A stretch of DNA of 38,426 nt from an uncultured Lachnospiraceae bacterium (lineage in GTDB: Bacteria; Bacillota; Clostridia; Lachnospirales; Lachnospiraceae), in assembly GCA_934371475.1 (NCBI GenBank), contig CAKRNX010000005.1:1-38426 (forward strand), in the 5' to 3' direction. This document shows positions 8,865 to 16,709 of the stretch, piece by piece. The position numbers were made by a program, and so were the translations under genes. Position 1 is the first letter of the stretch; every line of letters starts with the position of its first letter. Under the pieces are notes generated by a model that was given only the letters and a program-made list of their open reading frames with translations, was not told the DNA's origin and made no database searches.

Positions 8865-8928
8865 TTGGCGACATTAATATGCGTTTCACGACATCGCCAT
8901 TGCTTTTAGTCATTTTGTTATATATAAT
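8865..8928 (+). promoter_or_regulatory. Promoter and paired boxes of the second GH3 gene
   Basis: TTGGCGACAT (8865-8874) and TTCACGACAT (8885-8894) start 20 bp apart. They precede TTGCTT (8900-8905), 17 bp, TATAAT (8923-8928). The second box starts 15 bp before the -35, against 16 bp at the first GH3 promoter. Confidence 0.65.
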
Positions 8929-8941
8929 GGCATTAATTCAA

Positions 8942-8989
8942 AAAACGTTTTGTTATTTTGCACTTTTATTCTGTGCAGAAAAACGTTTT
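8942..8989. promoter_or_regulatory. Two AAAACGTTTT palindromes downstream of the promoter
   Basis: AAAACGTTTT occurs at 8942-8951 and 8980-8989, 38 bp apart, just after the predicted transcript start of the second GH3 gene. Position suits a repressor operator pair (LacI/CcpA-type regulators bind CG-centred palindromes), but the sites do not match the full cre consensus. No equivalent was seen before the first GH3. Confidence 0.35.
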
Positions 8990-9032
8990 TTAATAGTAAA
9001 AGAGAAATTTTAAACAAAAGGAGGATTTTCAC

Positions 9033-11447
9033 ATGAACAAAAACAGGACACTGGCAAAAGCCACCTCTACCGTAATGGCAGCAGCTATGCTGGCTTCCGC
9101 CATTTCTCCGGCAGCATTCGCCGAGGGAAGCCAAAAGTATACGGTCACTGAGACAGCATACGGCTACAACCTGGTAGAGCAGGAGGACGGAAAAACATTA
9201 TCCTACTCTCCGGAATCAGGCGTTACGCTCCTTGAGGATGACGGATATGCCTTCAAAGATCTGAACCAGAACGGTGAACTGGATGCCTATGAGGACTGGC
9301 GTCTCTCCACTGCTGACAGAGCAAAAAATCTGGCTGATCTGATGGTTGCTGACGGACGTGACGGTATCGAAAGCATTGCAGGACTGATGCTCTACAGTGC
9401 TCATACAAAAGTTTCCTCTGAGACCGTATCCGGTACAGAGATTGACAGCCGCGCACGTACACAGGACGGTTCTACTACCATGGATGCCATCACCACCAAT
9501 AAGCTGCGCCACGTACTCGTGACTTCCATTGCATCTCCGGAAATCGGGGCAAAATGGAGCAACAACCTGCAGTCTATCGTAGAAGGCATGGATTACGGTA
9601 TCCCCTGCAACAACAGTTCTGACCCGCGTCATGCAGCAAGCGCAGATGCTTCCGTACAGTACGTAGCAGGCGAGTCAGGTACCATTTCTCAGTGGCCGGG
9701 TACTCTTGGTCTGGCTGCCACCTATGATCCTGACATCGTAAAAGATTTCGGCAATACCGTAGCAGTCGAGTACCGTGCTCTTGGCATCGGCACTGCCCTT
9801 TCACCGCAGATCGACCTGGCTTCCGAGCCCAGATGGAGCCGTGTCAACGGAACCTTCGGTGAGAATACCGACCTGACTGTTGATCTTTCCAGAGCAGTTG
9901 TTGACGGATATCAGTCCACCTACGACGCTGACGGAAATGATACCGGATGGGGCGATGAGTCTATCGTAGCTATGATCAAACACTGGCCCAGCGGCGGTCC
10001 GGAAGAAGGCGGACGTGACGCTCACTACGGCTTTGGTAAATATGCAGTATATCCCGGAAATGATTTTTCAGAGCAGATCCGCAACTTCACAGAGGGTGCT
10101 CTCAGTCTGGACGGAGAAACCGGAATGGCTTCAGCAGTTATGCCGTACTATACCATCAGCTATGACCAGGATCCCAACGGTGAAAACGTTGGTAACGGCT
10201 TCAGCAACTATATGATCAATGAGCTGCTCCGCGGCGAATACAACTTTGACGGCGTAGCCTGCACAGACTGGATGATCACAGCGGATGCAGATGATGACGC
10301 TGTATTCCAGGGCAAATGCTGGGGCGTTGAGGATATCACTGTTGCAGAACGTATCTACAAATGCCTGATGGCAGGTATGGATCAGTTCGGCGGAAACAAT
10401 ACAATCGAACCGGTTATGGAAGCATATGATATGATGGTTGAGGAACAGGGTCAGGAATTTGCCGACAGCCGCTTCGAAGAGTCTGCAATCAGACTGCTGA
10501 CCAACATTTTCAATCTGGGACTGTTCGAAAATCCATATCTGGATGTAGAAGAGACCAAATCTATCGTTGGATCTGCTGACCTGATGGAGGCCGGTTACAA
10601 TGCACAGCTGAAATCTGTTGTTATGCTGAAAAACGAGAACAACATTATCTCCGCATATGATGAGTCTGCTGAGAAGAAGACGGTTTATGTACCGACTTAT
10701 ACCACCACTACTACAGACGACACCACAAAGGTTGTTACCTCTGTTACTTCACCGAGCGTAGGCGTGCAGTTCCTGTCTCAGTACTTCAACGTAACTGATA
10801 ATCCTGACGAAGCTGATTTCGCTATCATTGGTATGTCCAGCCCGGACAGCGGTTCCGGATACAGCACAGACGATCTGGCAGCAGGCGGCAACGGATACCT
10901 GCCCATCTCCCTGCAGTATCGTGAGTACACAGCTGATACCGCAAGAGAAACAGCAATTGCCAATGACCCGGGCAAACAGTTCATCGACTCTGAGACCGGA
11001 GAGATGGTTTACACTGACGAAGTTGAAAACCGTTCTTACAAAGGAAAATCTGTCACAACAAAGAACGAGTACATGCTGGATACCCTGGAAGAAACCAAGA
11101 AAGCAATGGGCGACAAACCGGTTATCGTATACATGAGAGAGAACAAGCCTGTGGTTTGGTCCGAAGTAGAGCCTCTGGCTGACGCTATCATCGTTGGATA
11201 CAGCATTTCCGATCAGGCAGCCGTTGATATCATTGCCGGCGTAGTTGAACCGTCCGGACTGCTTCCGATGCAGCAGCCTGCTAATATGGAAACCGTAGAA
11301 GCTCAGAACGAGGATACTCCGATGGATATGGAATGCTACGTAGATGCCAGCGGAAATACCTACGATATCGCATTCGGCATGAACTGGAGCGGTGTGATCG
11401 ACGACGAGCGTGTTGCAACATACGGCCCCAAAGCAGCTAAAAACTAA
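9033..11447 (+). CDS. Secreted GH3 glycosidase, second copy, divergent type
   Basis: An 804-aa family-3 glycoside hydrolase. AAAAGGAGGATTTTCAC precedes the ATG. The signal peptide ends with AFA at residue 30. It differs strongly from its neighbour. A dockerin/EF-hand-like string FKDLNQNGELDAYEDW near residues 73-88 resembles the calcium-loop-like start seen in many GH3 proteins of this type. The barrel carries ALSPQIDLASEPRWSR, the loop KHWPSGGPEEGGRDAHYG and the nucleophile Asp412 in ACTDWM. The C-terminal domain begins near 525 (LKSVVMLKNENNI) and ends with IAFGMNWSG; there is no FnIII or PA14 module. It is probably co-regulated with the first GH3 through matching promoter boxes. Substrate is unknown, and two dissimilar GH3 enzymes may act on different linkages of the same glycan. 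Confidence 0.94.
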   Translation: MNKNRTLAKATSTVMAAAMLASAISPAAFAEGSQKYTVTETAYGYNLVEQEDGKTLSYSPESGVTLLEDDGYAFKDLNQNGELDAYEDWRLSTADRAKNLADLMVADGRDGIESIAGLMLYSAHTKVSSETVSGTEIDSRARTQDGSTTMDAITTNKLRHVLVTSIASPEIGAKWSNNLQSIVEGMDYGIPCNNSSDPRHAASADASVQYVAGESGTISQWPGTLGLAATYDPDIVKDFGNTVAVEYRALGIGTALSPQIDLASEPRWSRVNGTFGENTDLTVDLSRAVVDGYQSTYDADGNDTGWGDESIVAMIKHWPSGGPEEGGRDAHYGFGKYAVYPGNDFSEQIRNFTEGALSLDGETGMASAVMPYYTISYDQDPNGENVGNGFSNYMINELLRGEYNFDGVACTDWMITADADDDAVFQGKCWGVEDITVAERIYKCLMAGMDQFGGNNTIEPVMEAYDMMVEEQGQEFADSRFEESAIRLLTNIFNLGLFENPYLDVEETKSIVGSADLMEAGYNAQLKSVVMLKNENNIISAYDESAEKKTVYVPTYTTTTTDDTTKVVTSVTSPSVGVQFLSQYFNVTDNPDEADFAIIGMSSPDSGSGYSTDDLAAGGNGYLPISLQYREYTADTARETAIANDPGKQFIDSETGEMVYTDEVENRSYKGKSVTTKNEYMLDTLEETKKAMGDKPVIVYMRENKPVVWSEVEPLADAIIVGYSISDQAAVDIIAGVVEPSGLLPMQQPANMETVEAQNEDTPMDMECYVDASGNTYDIAFGMNWSGVIDDERVATYGPKAAKN

Positions 11448-11466
11448 ACAGAAACTGTATAAAGCC

Positions 11467-11498
11467 GGGACTCTGACGTGACAATCTAACAGAGTCCC
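11467..11498 (+). terminator. Possible terminator hairpin after the second GH3
   Basis: GGGACTCTG (11467-11475) pairs perfectly with CAGAGTCCC (11490-11498), 19 bp after the stop codon. No T tract follows. A second, longer-loop structure CCTGCGGC (11517-11524) / GCCGCAGG (11567-11574) is followed by TTTTTC and may act instead. Confidence 0.5.
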
Positions 11499-11645
11499 CT
11501 CTGAGAGGATTCTCCGCCTGCGGCGAAACGCTTGATCGGCATGAAACTACCGCCGAAACGCGCTCTGCCGCAGGTTTTTCTTAAAACCGCTGAAATTTGA
11601 CAGAGCATTCCTTTCTGCCATTCTTTCCCTGATATTGACATTTTA

Positions 11646-11787
11646 TTTTGCCGGAAAAGTTTTTATATTCCAGAAACATACCGCAAAATGAGAACCGCAG
11701 TTTGCAAAATTCAAGAATGCCCGGGCATTCTTGCTGCGAGGTGCACATCTTGCATCTGCATGACATATAAAGATTTTCCCGACAAAA
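11646..11787. repeat. MITE-like inverted element with module A at its centre
   Basis: The left arm at 11646-11668 and the right arm at 11765-11787 match as inverted repeats at 19 of 23 positions (core CGGAAAA...TTTATAT). Near the centre is the perfect 22-bp palindrome made of CAAGAATGCCC and GGGCATTCTTG (11712-11733), which is module A. The whole is about 142 bp and carries no gene. A separate perfect palindrome CATCCATGC-AG-GCATGGATG lies at 11812-11831. Nothing coding was seen in 11448-11883. Confidence 0.6.
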
Positions 11788-11883
11788 CAAATCCCCGCGG
11801 CGGCCATCAGACATCCATGCAGGCATGGATGCCGGTTCACTGTCTGCGGAAATCAGCTTATCACTCAAGAAAGGACTTTATTT

Positions 11884-12936
11884 ATGAAAAAGAAACATCT
11901 CATTTCTCTGTCACTTATGTTTGCTTCCGCACTTACTGCCCTGACCTCCGGCAATTTCTTTGCCGCCCAGTCTCTCACGCTCCCGGAAGGCATGTATCGC
12001 TGGTTTGTCATCCAGGCATACAATGCAGCCTGCAGCCTTAACGGAGGCAAGGAGGGGATCTGGGATCAGCAATTGGAGGGAAGTTCCGTATCTGACTGGA
12101 TCACCGACACCGCCCTCTCCTACGGCAAAGAATATCTTGCCGCTGAAGAAAAATTCACTGAAAAAGAGCTGGAGATCTCCGACAGCGCTATGGAAACGCT
12201 TGCTTCCACCCAGGAACGTTACTGGAACGAGCTGGGATATGGCCGTTATTATGCCGATTACGGCATAACAGAAGAGGAATTTCATAATGTTCTGCTGCAT
12301 TCTCTGAAAACCGATCTTCTCTACAGCCAGGAAGAAGCCGGACTGATCGCCGCTGTGACAGACGGGCAAATCGAAGCCTATATCAGTCAGCATGGCATTC
12401 TGTTCGAATACGTGGCAGTCCCCTATCCTGATGCCACTGACAGCCAGGAAGGATCCACGGAGACAGGTTCAGAAGGAACAGACAGCCTCGTAGATTTCGA
12501 GTCTCTTTATCAGTCCTATCAGGATCGTCTGGAACAGGGGGAAACCCTGGCGGATCTTGCAAGAGAAGTTTATGAAGACAGCAGTCTGCAAAGCCTCGGA
12601 GTAAACTCTTCCTGCTCTTCCTACTCTCCCGCTGCACTCTATTTTGACTCCAATACCAGCCTGACCGGCAAATTCTGGGAGGCTTTGGAACAGGCCGGTT
12701 ACGGAGAAACTGTCAGCTTTGATGACGAGGGAAGTCAGTTCTGGGTCATTTTTCAGAAGCAGGAATTCTCCATGGACTGGCCCGGCATTGATCTGTACCG
12801 CGCTTCTATCAAGAGCCAGATTGCATCTGATACCTTTGCAGAAGAAATGCTCTCCTGGGCCGATGATGTGGAACTTGAAAATGAAAAAGAGCTAAAAAAA
12901 GGAACAGATCCTGAAGACCTGCTCCGAAGAAAATAA
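11884..12936 (+). CDS. Secreted PrsA/SurA-like folding-factor-type protein
   Basis: A 350-aa exported protein without a certain family. The start follows AAAGGA, 10 nt upstream. The signal peptide (KKKHLISLSLMFASALTALT) probably ends near FAA (about 28), with no lipobox Cys. The visible layout matches PrsA/SurA-type chaperones. It has an N-terminal helical part with YGITEEEFHNVLLHSL, then TDGQIEAYISQHGILFEYVAVP at about 157-178, where a parvulin domain normally starts. GETLADLAREVYEDSS follows, and a closing helix ends in EEMLSWADDVELE. The parvulin-like middle is short and lacks recognisable catalytic residues, so a pure chaperone role is more likely than isomerase activity. It ends 12 bp from the convergent yesL-like gene. 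Assignment is by layout only. Confidence 0.6.
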   Translation: MKKKHLISLSLMFASALTALTSGNFFAAQSLTLPEGMYRWFVIQAYNAACSLNGGKEGIWDQQLEGSSVSDWITDTALSYGKEYLAAEEKFTEKELEISDSAMETLASTQERYWNELGYGRYYADYGITEEEFHNVLLHSLKTDLLYSQEEAGLIAAVTDGQIEAYISQHGILFEYVAVPYPDATDSQEGSTETGSEGTDSLVDFESLYQSYQDRLEQGETLADLAREVYEDSSLQSLGVNSSCSSYSPAALYFDSNTSLTGKFWEALEQAGYGETVSFDDEGSQFWVIFQKQEFSMDWPGIDLYRASIKSQIASDTFAEEMLSWADDVELENEKELKKGTDPEDLLRRK

Positions 12937-12948
12937 TTTATGCACCTC

Positions 12949-13605
12949 TTACTGCTCTGCCTGATCACCTGCAGCCGCTTCTTCCGGCATCAGCTTTGCA
13001 AAGATCCCGTACAGAAGCTGGCTGTTAATCCAGGCAATGGCAGCAAATCCGAACATCAGCCACACCAGAATACCATACCAGAAGGTCATGTTATTCCAGA
13101 CTGTCAGTACCGCCGCACCGATCATCACCAGGATCATACAGGCTGTTCTGGGAAAATTGCCAATGGCCAGCAGCAGCGCATTTTTCATGGTTATTCCAAT
13201 CGTATTATAAAAGCGTGACTGCAGCGGAAATACATAAAGAAATACCATCAGCCACACCAGGATACCGGCCCCGACACACACGCGCATCAGCAGCTGCATA
13301 TTCCCCTGCATGGCACCGGTCAGCCACAGATCCACTCCCAGCACTGCCCCCAGTACCAGCATAATCAGCCAGATCACCGTGGCCTGTCCGAAATTCTGTT
13401 TAAATGATTGAAAGAAAGATCTCCAGATATATCCTTCTTCCTGATCTTTCATCTTAAGCGTCACATATGAAAGCGCTGTCACCGCCGCACCGATCGTCAC
13501 CACCGGAAGACAGCATAGTATAAACAGCAAATTCAGGATCATTATATCTGCCACTTTTGACAGAAAGCGAAATAATGTTCCGTCCATACTGAAAAAATCC
13601 CGCAT
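12949..13605 (-). CDS. YesL/DUF624 family membrane protein
   Basis: A 218-aa integral membrane protein. The start at 13605 follows AAAGGAGAAGG. Five hydrophobic segments can be read, at about 18-45, 75-95, 105-130, 148-168 and 173-195. The N terminus MRDFFSMDGTLFRFLSKVAD and the early NLLFILCCLPVVTIGAA are characteristic of DUF624 (YesL). Family members often sit beside carbohydrate transport and utilisation genes, but their biochemical role is not established. Here it is the last gene of the minus-strand run, 165 bp after the alpha/beta hydrolase. A perfect match to the CcpA cre consensus lies inside the coding region at 13468-13481. Confidence 0.88.
   Translation of the reverse strand: MRDFFSMDGTLFRFLSKVADIMILNLLFILCCLPVVTIGAAVTALSYVTLKMKDQEEGYIWRSFFQSFKQNFGQATVIWLIMLVLGAVLGVDLWLTGAMQGNMQLLMRVCVGAGILVWLMVFLYVFPLQSRFYNTIGITMKNALLLAIGNFPRTACMILVMIGAAVLTVWNNMTFWYGILVWLMFGFAAIAWINSQLLYGIFAKLMPEEAAAGDQAEQ
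13468..13481. promoter_or_regulatory. cre-like site inside the yesL-type gene
   Basis: TGAAAGCGCTGTCA matches the consensus TGWAANCGNTNWCA at every defined position. It lies about 125 bp inside the coding region. Intragenic cre sites can act as CcpA roadblocks in Firmicutes; here that is inference and chance cannot be excluded. Confidence 0.4.
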
Positions 13606-13770
13606 ATTTTTCCTTCTCCTTTATCAGTTCTGATAAAACAAAAGAGTGCTTTGAAATCCTTATCAGAGGCCTCCGGCATAGAAGTTATTGCAATCCTCTG
13701 CGCCGGAACAGGCATATGATTCACACAAACTGAAACTCGCAGCTCACAAAAAGCCTTTTTCAAACACGCT

Positions 13771-14709
13771 CTAGAGTTTTGCTCCCGTCCGCTTCATCCA
13801 GTTCCAGATATCCTTGCAGACATCCGCTCGATCCAGTTCATTCAGGATCTCATGCCGGTCATGCGGATACAGCTTACAGTCCACACGGCGCATTCCCCCC
13901 GCCCGGAAAGACACTGCCACCTTTTTTACGCCCAACCCGAAATTGCCCACCGGGTCATCCTCACCTGCAATAAAAAACACAGGCAGATCACATGGCATTT
14001 TGCTGAGATTTTTGTTCTCTGTCAGATATTTCAGGCTGTAGAACATATTGTAATAGGCATTCAGGGTAAACACAAACTGTGTCCGGCGGTCACTGCGATA
14101 ACGATCCACCACCGCCTCGTCCCTGGACAGCCAGTCCACAGGCGTGCGGCTTGGCTGAAATTTTTTATTGAAATTCCCGGTCGCCATCCGGTCCACCAGA
14201 CGGCTCCGATAGTTCCATCCCCGAAACAAAGCGATTACCCTGCACAGAATCATGCCCATTCTGGCCTCCAGCGCGGAATGCCAGGCTGTCCCGCAGATCA
14301 CCGCCCCATCCAGCTTGCTGCCGTACATACACAGATACTGGCGGCTCAGAAAAGAACCCATGCTGTGTCCCAGCAGAAAATAAGGCAGACCGGGATATGC
14401 TTCCTGTGTAATACGCTGCAGCTCCCTTATATCTGACAACAGCACTTTGTTTCCATTCTCCTCCGCAAAATATCCGAAATGAGCTTCCGAACGGATGGAT
14501 GCACCATGTCCCAGATGATCATGTCCCGCCACCAGGATCCCCTGCTGATTCATAAACTGCGCAAACTCCTCATATCGGTCAATAAACTCCTGCATCCCAT
14601 GTACTACCTGAATGATTCCGTGGATCTCCCCGTCCGGGATCCACCAGATCGCATGGATCTGTGTCAGTCTGTCCGCTGACGCATACTGAAAATGTTTTAC
14701 CTGCGGCAT
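13771..14709 (-). CDS. Alpha/beta hydrolase, monoacylglycerol-lipase/lysophospholipase type
   Basis: A 312-aa cytoplasmic serine hydrolase of the Hydrolase_4 (serine aminopeptidase S33-like) group, related to PldB and monoacylglycerol lipases. The oxyanion segment is VVHGMQEFIDRYEEFA. The nucleophile elbow GHSMGS gives Ser116. The acid is Asp251 or 252 in AGEDDPVG, and His286 lies in PHDRHEILNE. No signal peptide is present. The start codon at 14709 has only GGGGGA about 9 nt upstream. It lies 60 bp after rsmA on the same strand and may be read through from it. The likely substrates are lysophospholipids or monoglycerides, but this cannot be fixed from sequence. Confidence 0.88.
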   Translation of the reverse strand: MPQVKHFQYASADRLTQIHAIWWIPDGEIHGIIQVVHGMQEFIDRYEEFAQFMNQQGILVAGHDHLGHGASIRSEAHFGYFAEENGNKVLLSDIRELQRITQEAYPGLPYFLLGHSMGSFLSRQYLCMYGSKLDGAVICGTAWHSALEARMGMILCRVIALFRGWNYRSRLVDRMATGNFNKKFQPSRTPVDWLSRDEAVVDRYRSDRRTQFVFTLNAYYNMFYSLKYLTENKNLSKMPCDLPVFFIAGEDDPVGNFGLGVKKVAVSFRAGGMRRVDCKLYPHDRHEILNELDRADVCKDIWNWMKRTGAKL

Positions 14710-14769
14710 ATGTAAAATCCCCCATTTTTTTCACTGATTATACCTTCTTTTTTCTTGCCGTAAGGCACC

Positions 14770-15663
14770 CTATTCAAAAACGCCCCCGGCATCCTTGCCG
14801 CAGGGTACGCAGAGAAGATTGGACAGCGCCGCAAACTGCTCCAGCGTCAGTGCTTCTCCCCGGATATTTTCTGAAAGTCCCATTTTATTCAGTGCTTCCA
14901 CAATCTGTACTTTTCCATAAGGAATATCCGGCGCATTGTTCAGTCCGTTTACCAGTGTCTTGCGGCGCTGATTAAACGATGCGCGAATGATCCGGAACAT
15001 CATTTCCTCATTCTCCGCCTTTACAGGCGGCTTTTTATGGGTCATCAGACGGATCACCGCGCTGCCGATCTTCGGGCGCGGCATAAAACAGTTGGGCGGC
15101 ACATTGGCGGCAATATAAGGTTCGGCAAAATACTGAACAGCAAGCGACAGCGCACCGTAATCCTTTGTCCCGGGACCTGCCTGCATCCGCAGTGCGACCT
15201 CCTTCTGCACCATCACCGTAATGCTGGAAATCGGCACATGTTTTTCAAATAGCCCCATGATAATGGGAGTTGTGATGTAATACGGCAGATTAGCCACAAT
15301 TTTAACCGGCTTTCCTCCGTTATGCTTCTGCACAATCTCCTCCAGATCTACCTTCAGCACATCCTGGTTTATTACAGTCACGTTGGAATACTCGCTCAGA
15401 GTATCCTGCAGGATAGGAATCAGCATCTTGTCAATTTCAATGGAAATGACCTCTCTGGCAGCCTCCGCCAGATACTGCGTCAGTGTCCCGATCCCCGGAC
15501 CGATTTCCACCACACAGTCTTCTTTTGTGATATCTGCCGCTGCAATAATCTTATCCAGCACATGGGAATCGATAAGGAAATTCTGTCCGAACTTCTTCTG
15601 AAAAGCAAATTCGTATTTTTTTATGACTTCAATGGTTCTCTGCGGATTTGATAGTTTCTCCAT
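14770..15663 (-). CDS. rsmA: 16S rRNA dimethyladenosine transferase (KsgA)
   Basis: Dimethylates the two adjacent adenosines in the 3'-terminal helix of 16S rRNA, using S-adenosylmethionine, during small-subunit maturation. The 297-aa protein has KFGQNFLID near residue 24, the SAM-binding VVEIGPGIGTLTQYL, the acidic EIDKML, and the catalytic motif NLPYYITTP. The C-terminal helical domain ends with EQFAALSNLLCVP. GAGGA stands 10 nt before the ATG. The order metG-tatD-rsmA matches the conserved Firmicutes cluster, but rnmV (ribonuclease M5), usually just before rsmA, is absent. The last dozen or so codons (after SNLLCVP) coincide with a copy of repeat module A, so the tail PCGKDAGGVFE appears to come from a mobile repeat. 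Confidence 0.97.
   Translation of the reverse strand: MEKLSNPQRTIEVIKKYEFAFQKKFGQNFLIDSHVLDKIIAAADITKEDCVVEIGPGIGTLTQYLAEAAREVISIEIDKMLIPILQDTLSEYSNVTVINQDVLKVDLEEIVQKHNGGKPVKIVANLPYYITTPIIMGLFEKHVPISSITVMVQKEVALRMQAGPGTKDYGALSLAVQYFAEPYIAANVPPNCFMPRPKIGSAVIRLMTHKKPPVKAENEEMMFRIIRASFNQRRKTLVNGLNNAPDIPYGKVQIVEALNKMGLSENIRGEALTLEQFAALSNLLCVPCGKDAGGVFE
14773..14806. repeat. Repeat module A copy forming the rsmA tail
   Basis: TTCAAAAACGCC-CCCGGCATCCTTGC is a diverged module A copy (compare TTCAAGAATGCCCCGGCATTCTTG at 8775). The same CTGC/GCAG flank follows. It covers the final codons of rsmA and its stop lies at its edge. Confidence 0.6.
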
Positions 15664-15763
15664 GTATTCATTTCCTCGTATTTATTATTCTTGTTATATA
15701 GGCAATTTTGAGAATTTCCTGTACAACAAACCGCAAAATGGGCTTGCCGGCTGTAGAAATGTT

Positions 15764-16546
15764 TCACACACTCCAGAGCATGTTCAGACGATAAACCTCT
15801 CTGGCATTGCTGTAAAGCACTGCCTCTGTCTCTGCCCGATCCAGCTCTTTGATCCGCGCAATCTCGTCAATCACATACGAAATATTTGCAGAACAGTTTC
15901 TTTTGCCGCGAAACGGCGCCGGTGCCAGATACGGGCTGTCCGTCTCTGTCACCAGGCGTTCCAGCGGAATCTCCTTCACAACCTGCTTGAGTACCCGGGA
16001 ATTTTTGAACGTCACTACCCCGCCAATGCCGAGATAATAGCCCATCTTCACATATTCTTTCGCCATCTCCGCAGATCCGGAAAAGCAGTGGATAATGCCA
16101 CCGGTACTCCCCGCATGTTCCCTGCGGATGATATCAAATGTATCCTGCGCCGCTTCCCGGCTGTGAATATTCACCGGCAGATCTACCTCTTTTGCCAGAG
16201 CCAGCTGCGCCGCAAACCAGCGCTGCTGCGTCTCTTTGCTCTCTTTCATCCAGTAATAATCCAACCCGATCTCGCCCACTGCCACTGTTTTCTCCCTGGC
16301 ACAGTTCTTTCTCAGCTCTTCCATTACCTCATCATTCAGGCAGCCCACCTCATCAGGATGGATGCCCACGCCCGCGTAAAGAAAAGGCCATCTCTCTGAC
16401 AGTGCCACGCTGTCTCTTTCCCCCTGCAGCGCAGCACCCATATTGACGATGCCCGTCACCCCCTGCTCCCTCATGGAAGCCAGAAGCGCGTCGCGGTCTC
16501 CGTCAAATGCCTCATCGTCATAATGTGCATGTGTATCAAATATCAT
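15764..16546 (-). CDS. tatD: TatD-family metal-dependent hydrolase/DNase
   Basis: A 260-aa TIM-barrel metallo-nuclease/phosphodiesterase of the TatD (YabD/YcfH) family, cytoplasmic. The metal-binding motif FDTHAHYDD is at the N terminus. GEIGLDYYW is at about 95, NIHSREA near 125, HCFSGSAE near 150, and ETDSPYLAP near 200. The start at 16546 is preferred: GGTGGGAG precedes it and the family usually begins at this motif. The frame stays open for 49 more codons upstream to 16693, but that extension is the translation of repeat modules B and D and is not credible as protein. metG precedes it by 163 bp, rsmA follows after 100 bp, as in B. subtilis (metS-yabD-...-ksgA). Confidence 0.95.
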   Translation of the reverse strand: MIFDTHAHYDDEAFDGDRDALLASMREQGVTGIVNMGAALQGERDSVALSERWPFLYAGVGIHPDEVGCLNDEVMEELRKNCAREKTVAVGEIGLDYYWMKESKETQQRWFAAQLALAKEVDLPVNIHSREAAQDTFDIIRREHAGSTGGIIHCFSGSAEMAKEYVKMGYYLGIGGVVTFKNSRVLKQVVKEIPLERLVTETDSPYLAPAPFRGKRNCSANISYVIDEIARIKELDRAETEAVLYSNAREVYRLNMLWSV

Positions 16547-16587
16547 ATTCTGCTCCCACCATCTGCCAAACATCTCTGCCTTTTTAC

Positions 16588-16709
16588 TGTACAGTTTACA
16601 CTCCGCTCCGGTCGGTGCAAAACCATTGTCCACCGGACCATATGTTTCGCACTCCCGCAGGCTGCTGTTTTGGCAGCATAACTTTTGTTCCATGCATGAG
16701 CAGGCTGCC
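16588..16709. repeat. Repeat modules B and D between metG and tatD
   Basis: The text CAGTTTACACTCCGCTCCGG leading into CAAAACCATTGTCCACCGGA matches the module B copy at 29433-29490, with small changes. It is followed directly by module D (16642-16709): TTCGCACTCCCGCAGGCTGC, then GGCAGCATAACTTTTGTTCC. Module C, which lies between B and D types elsewhere, is absent. The copy ends at the metG stop codon. Confidence 0.75.
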
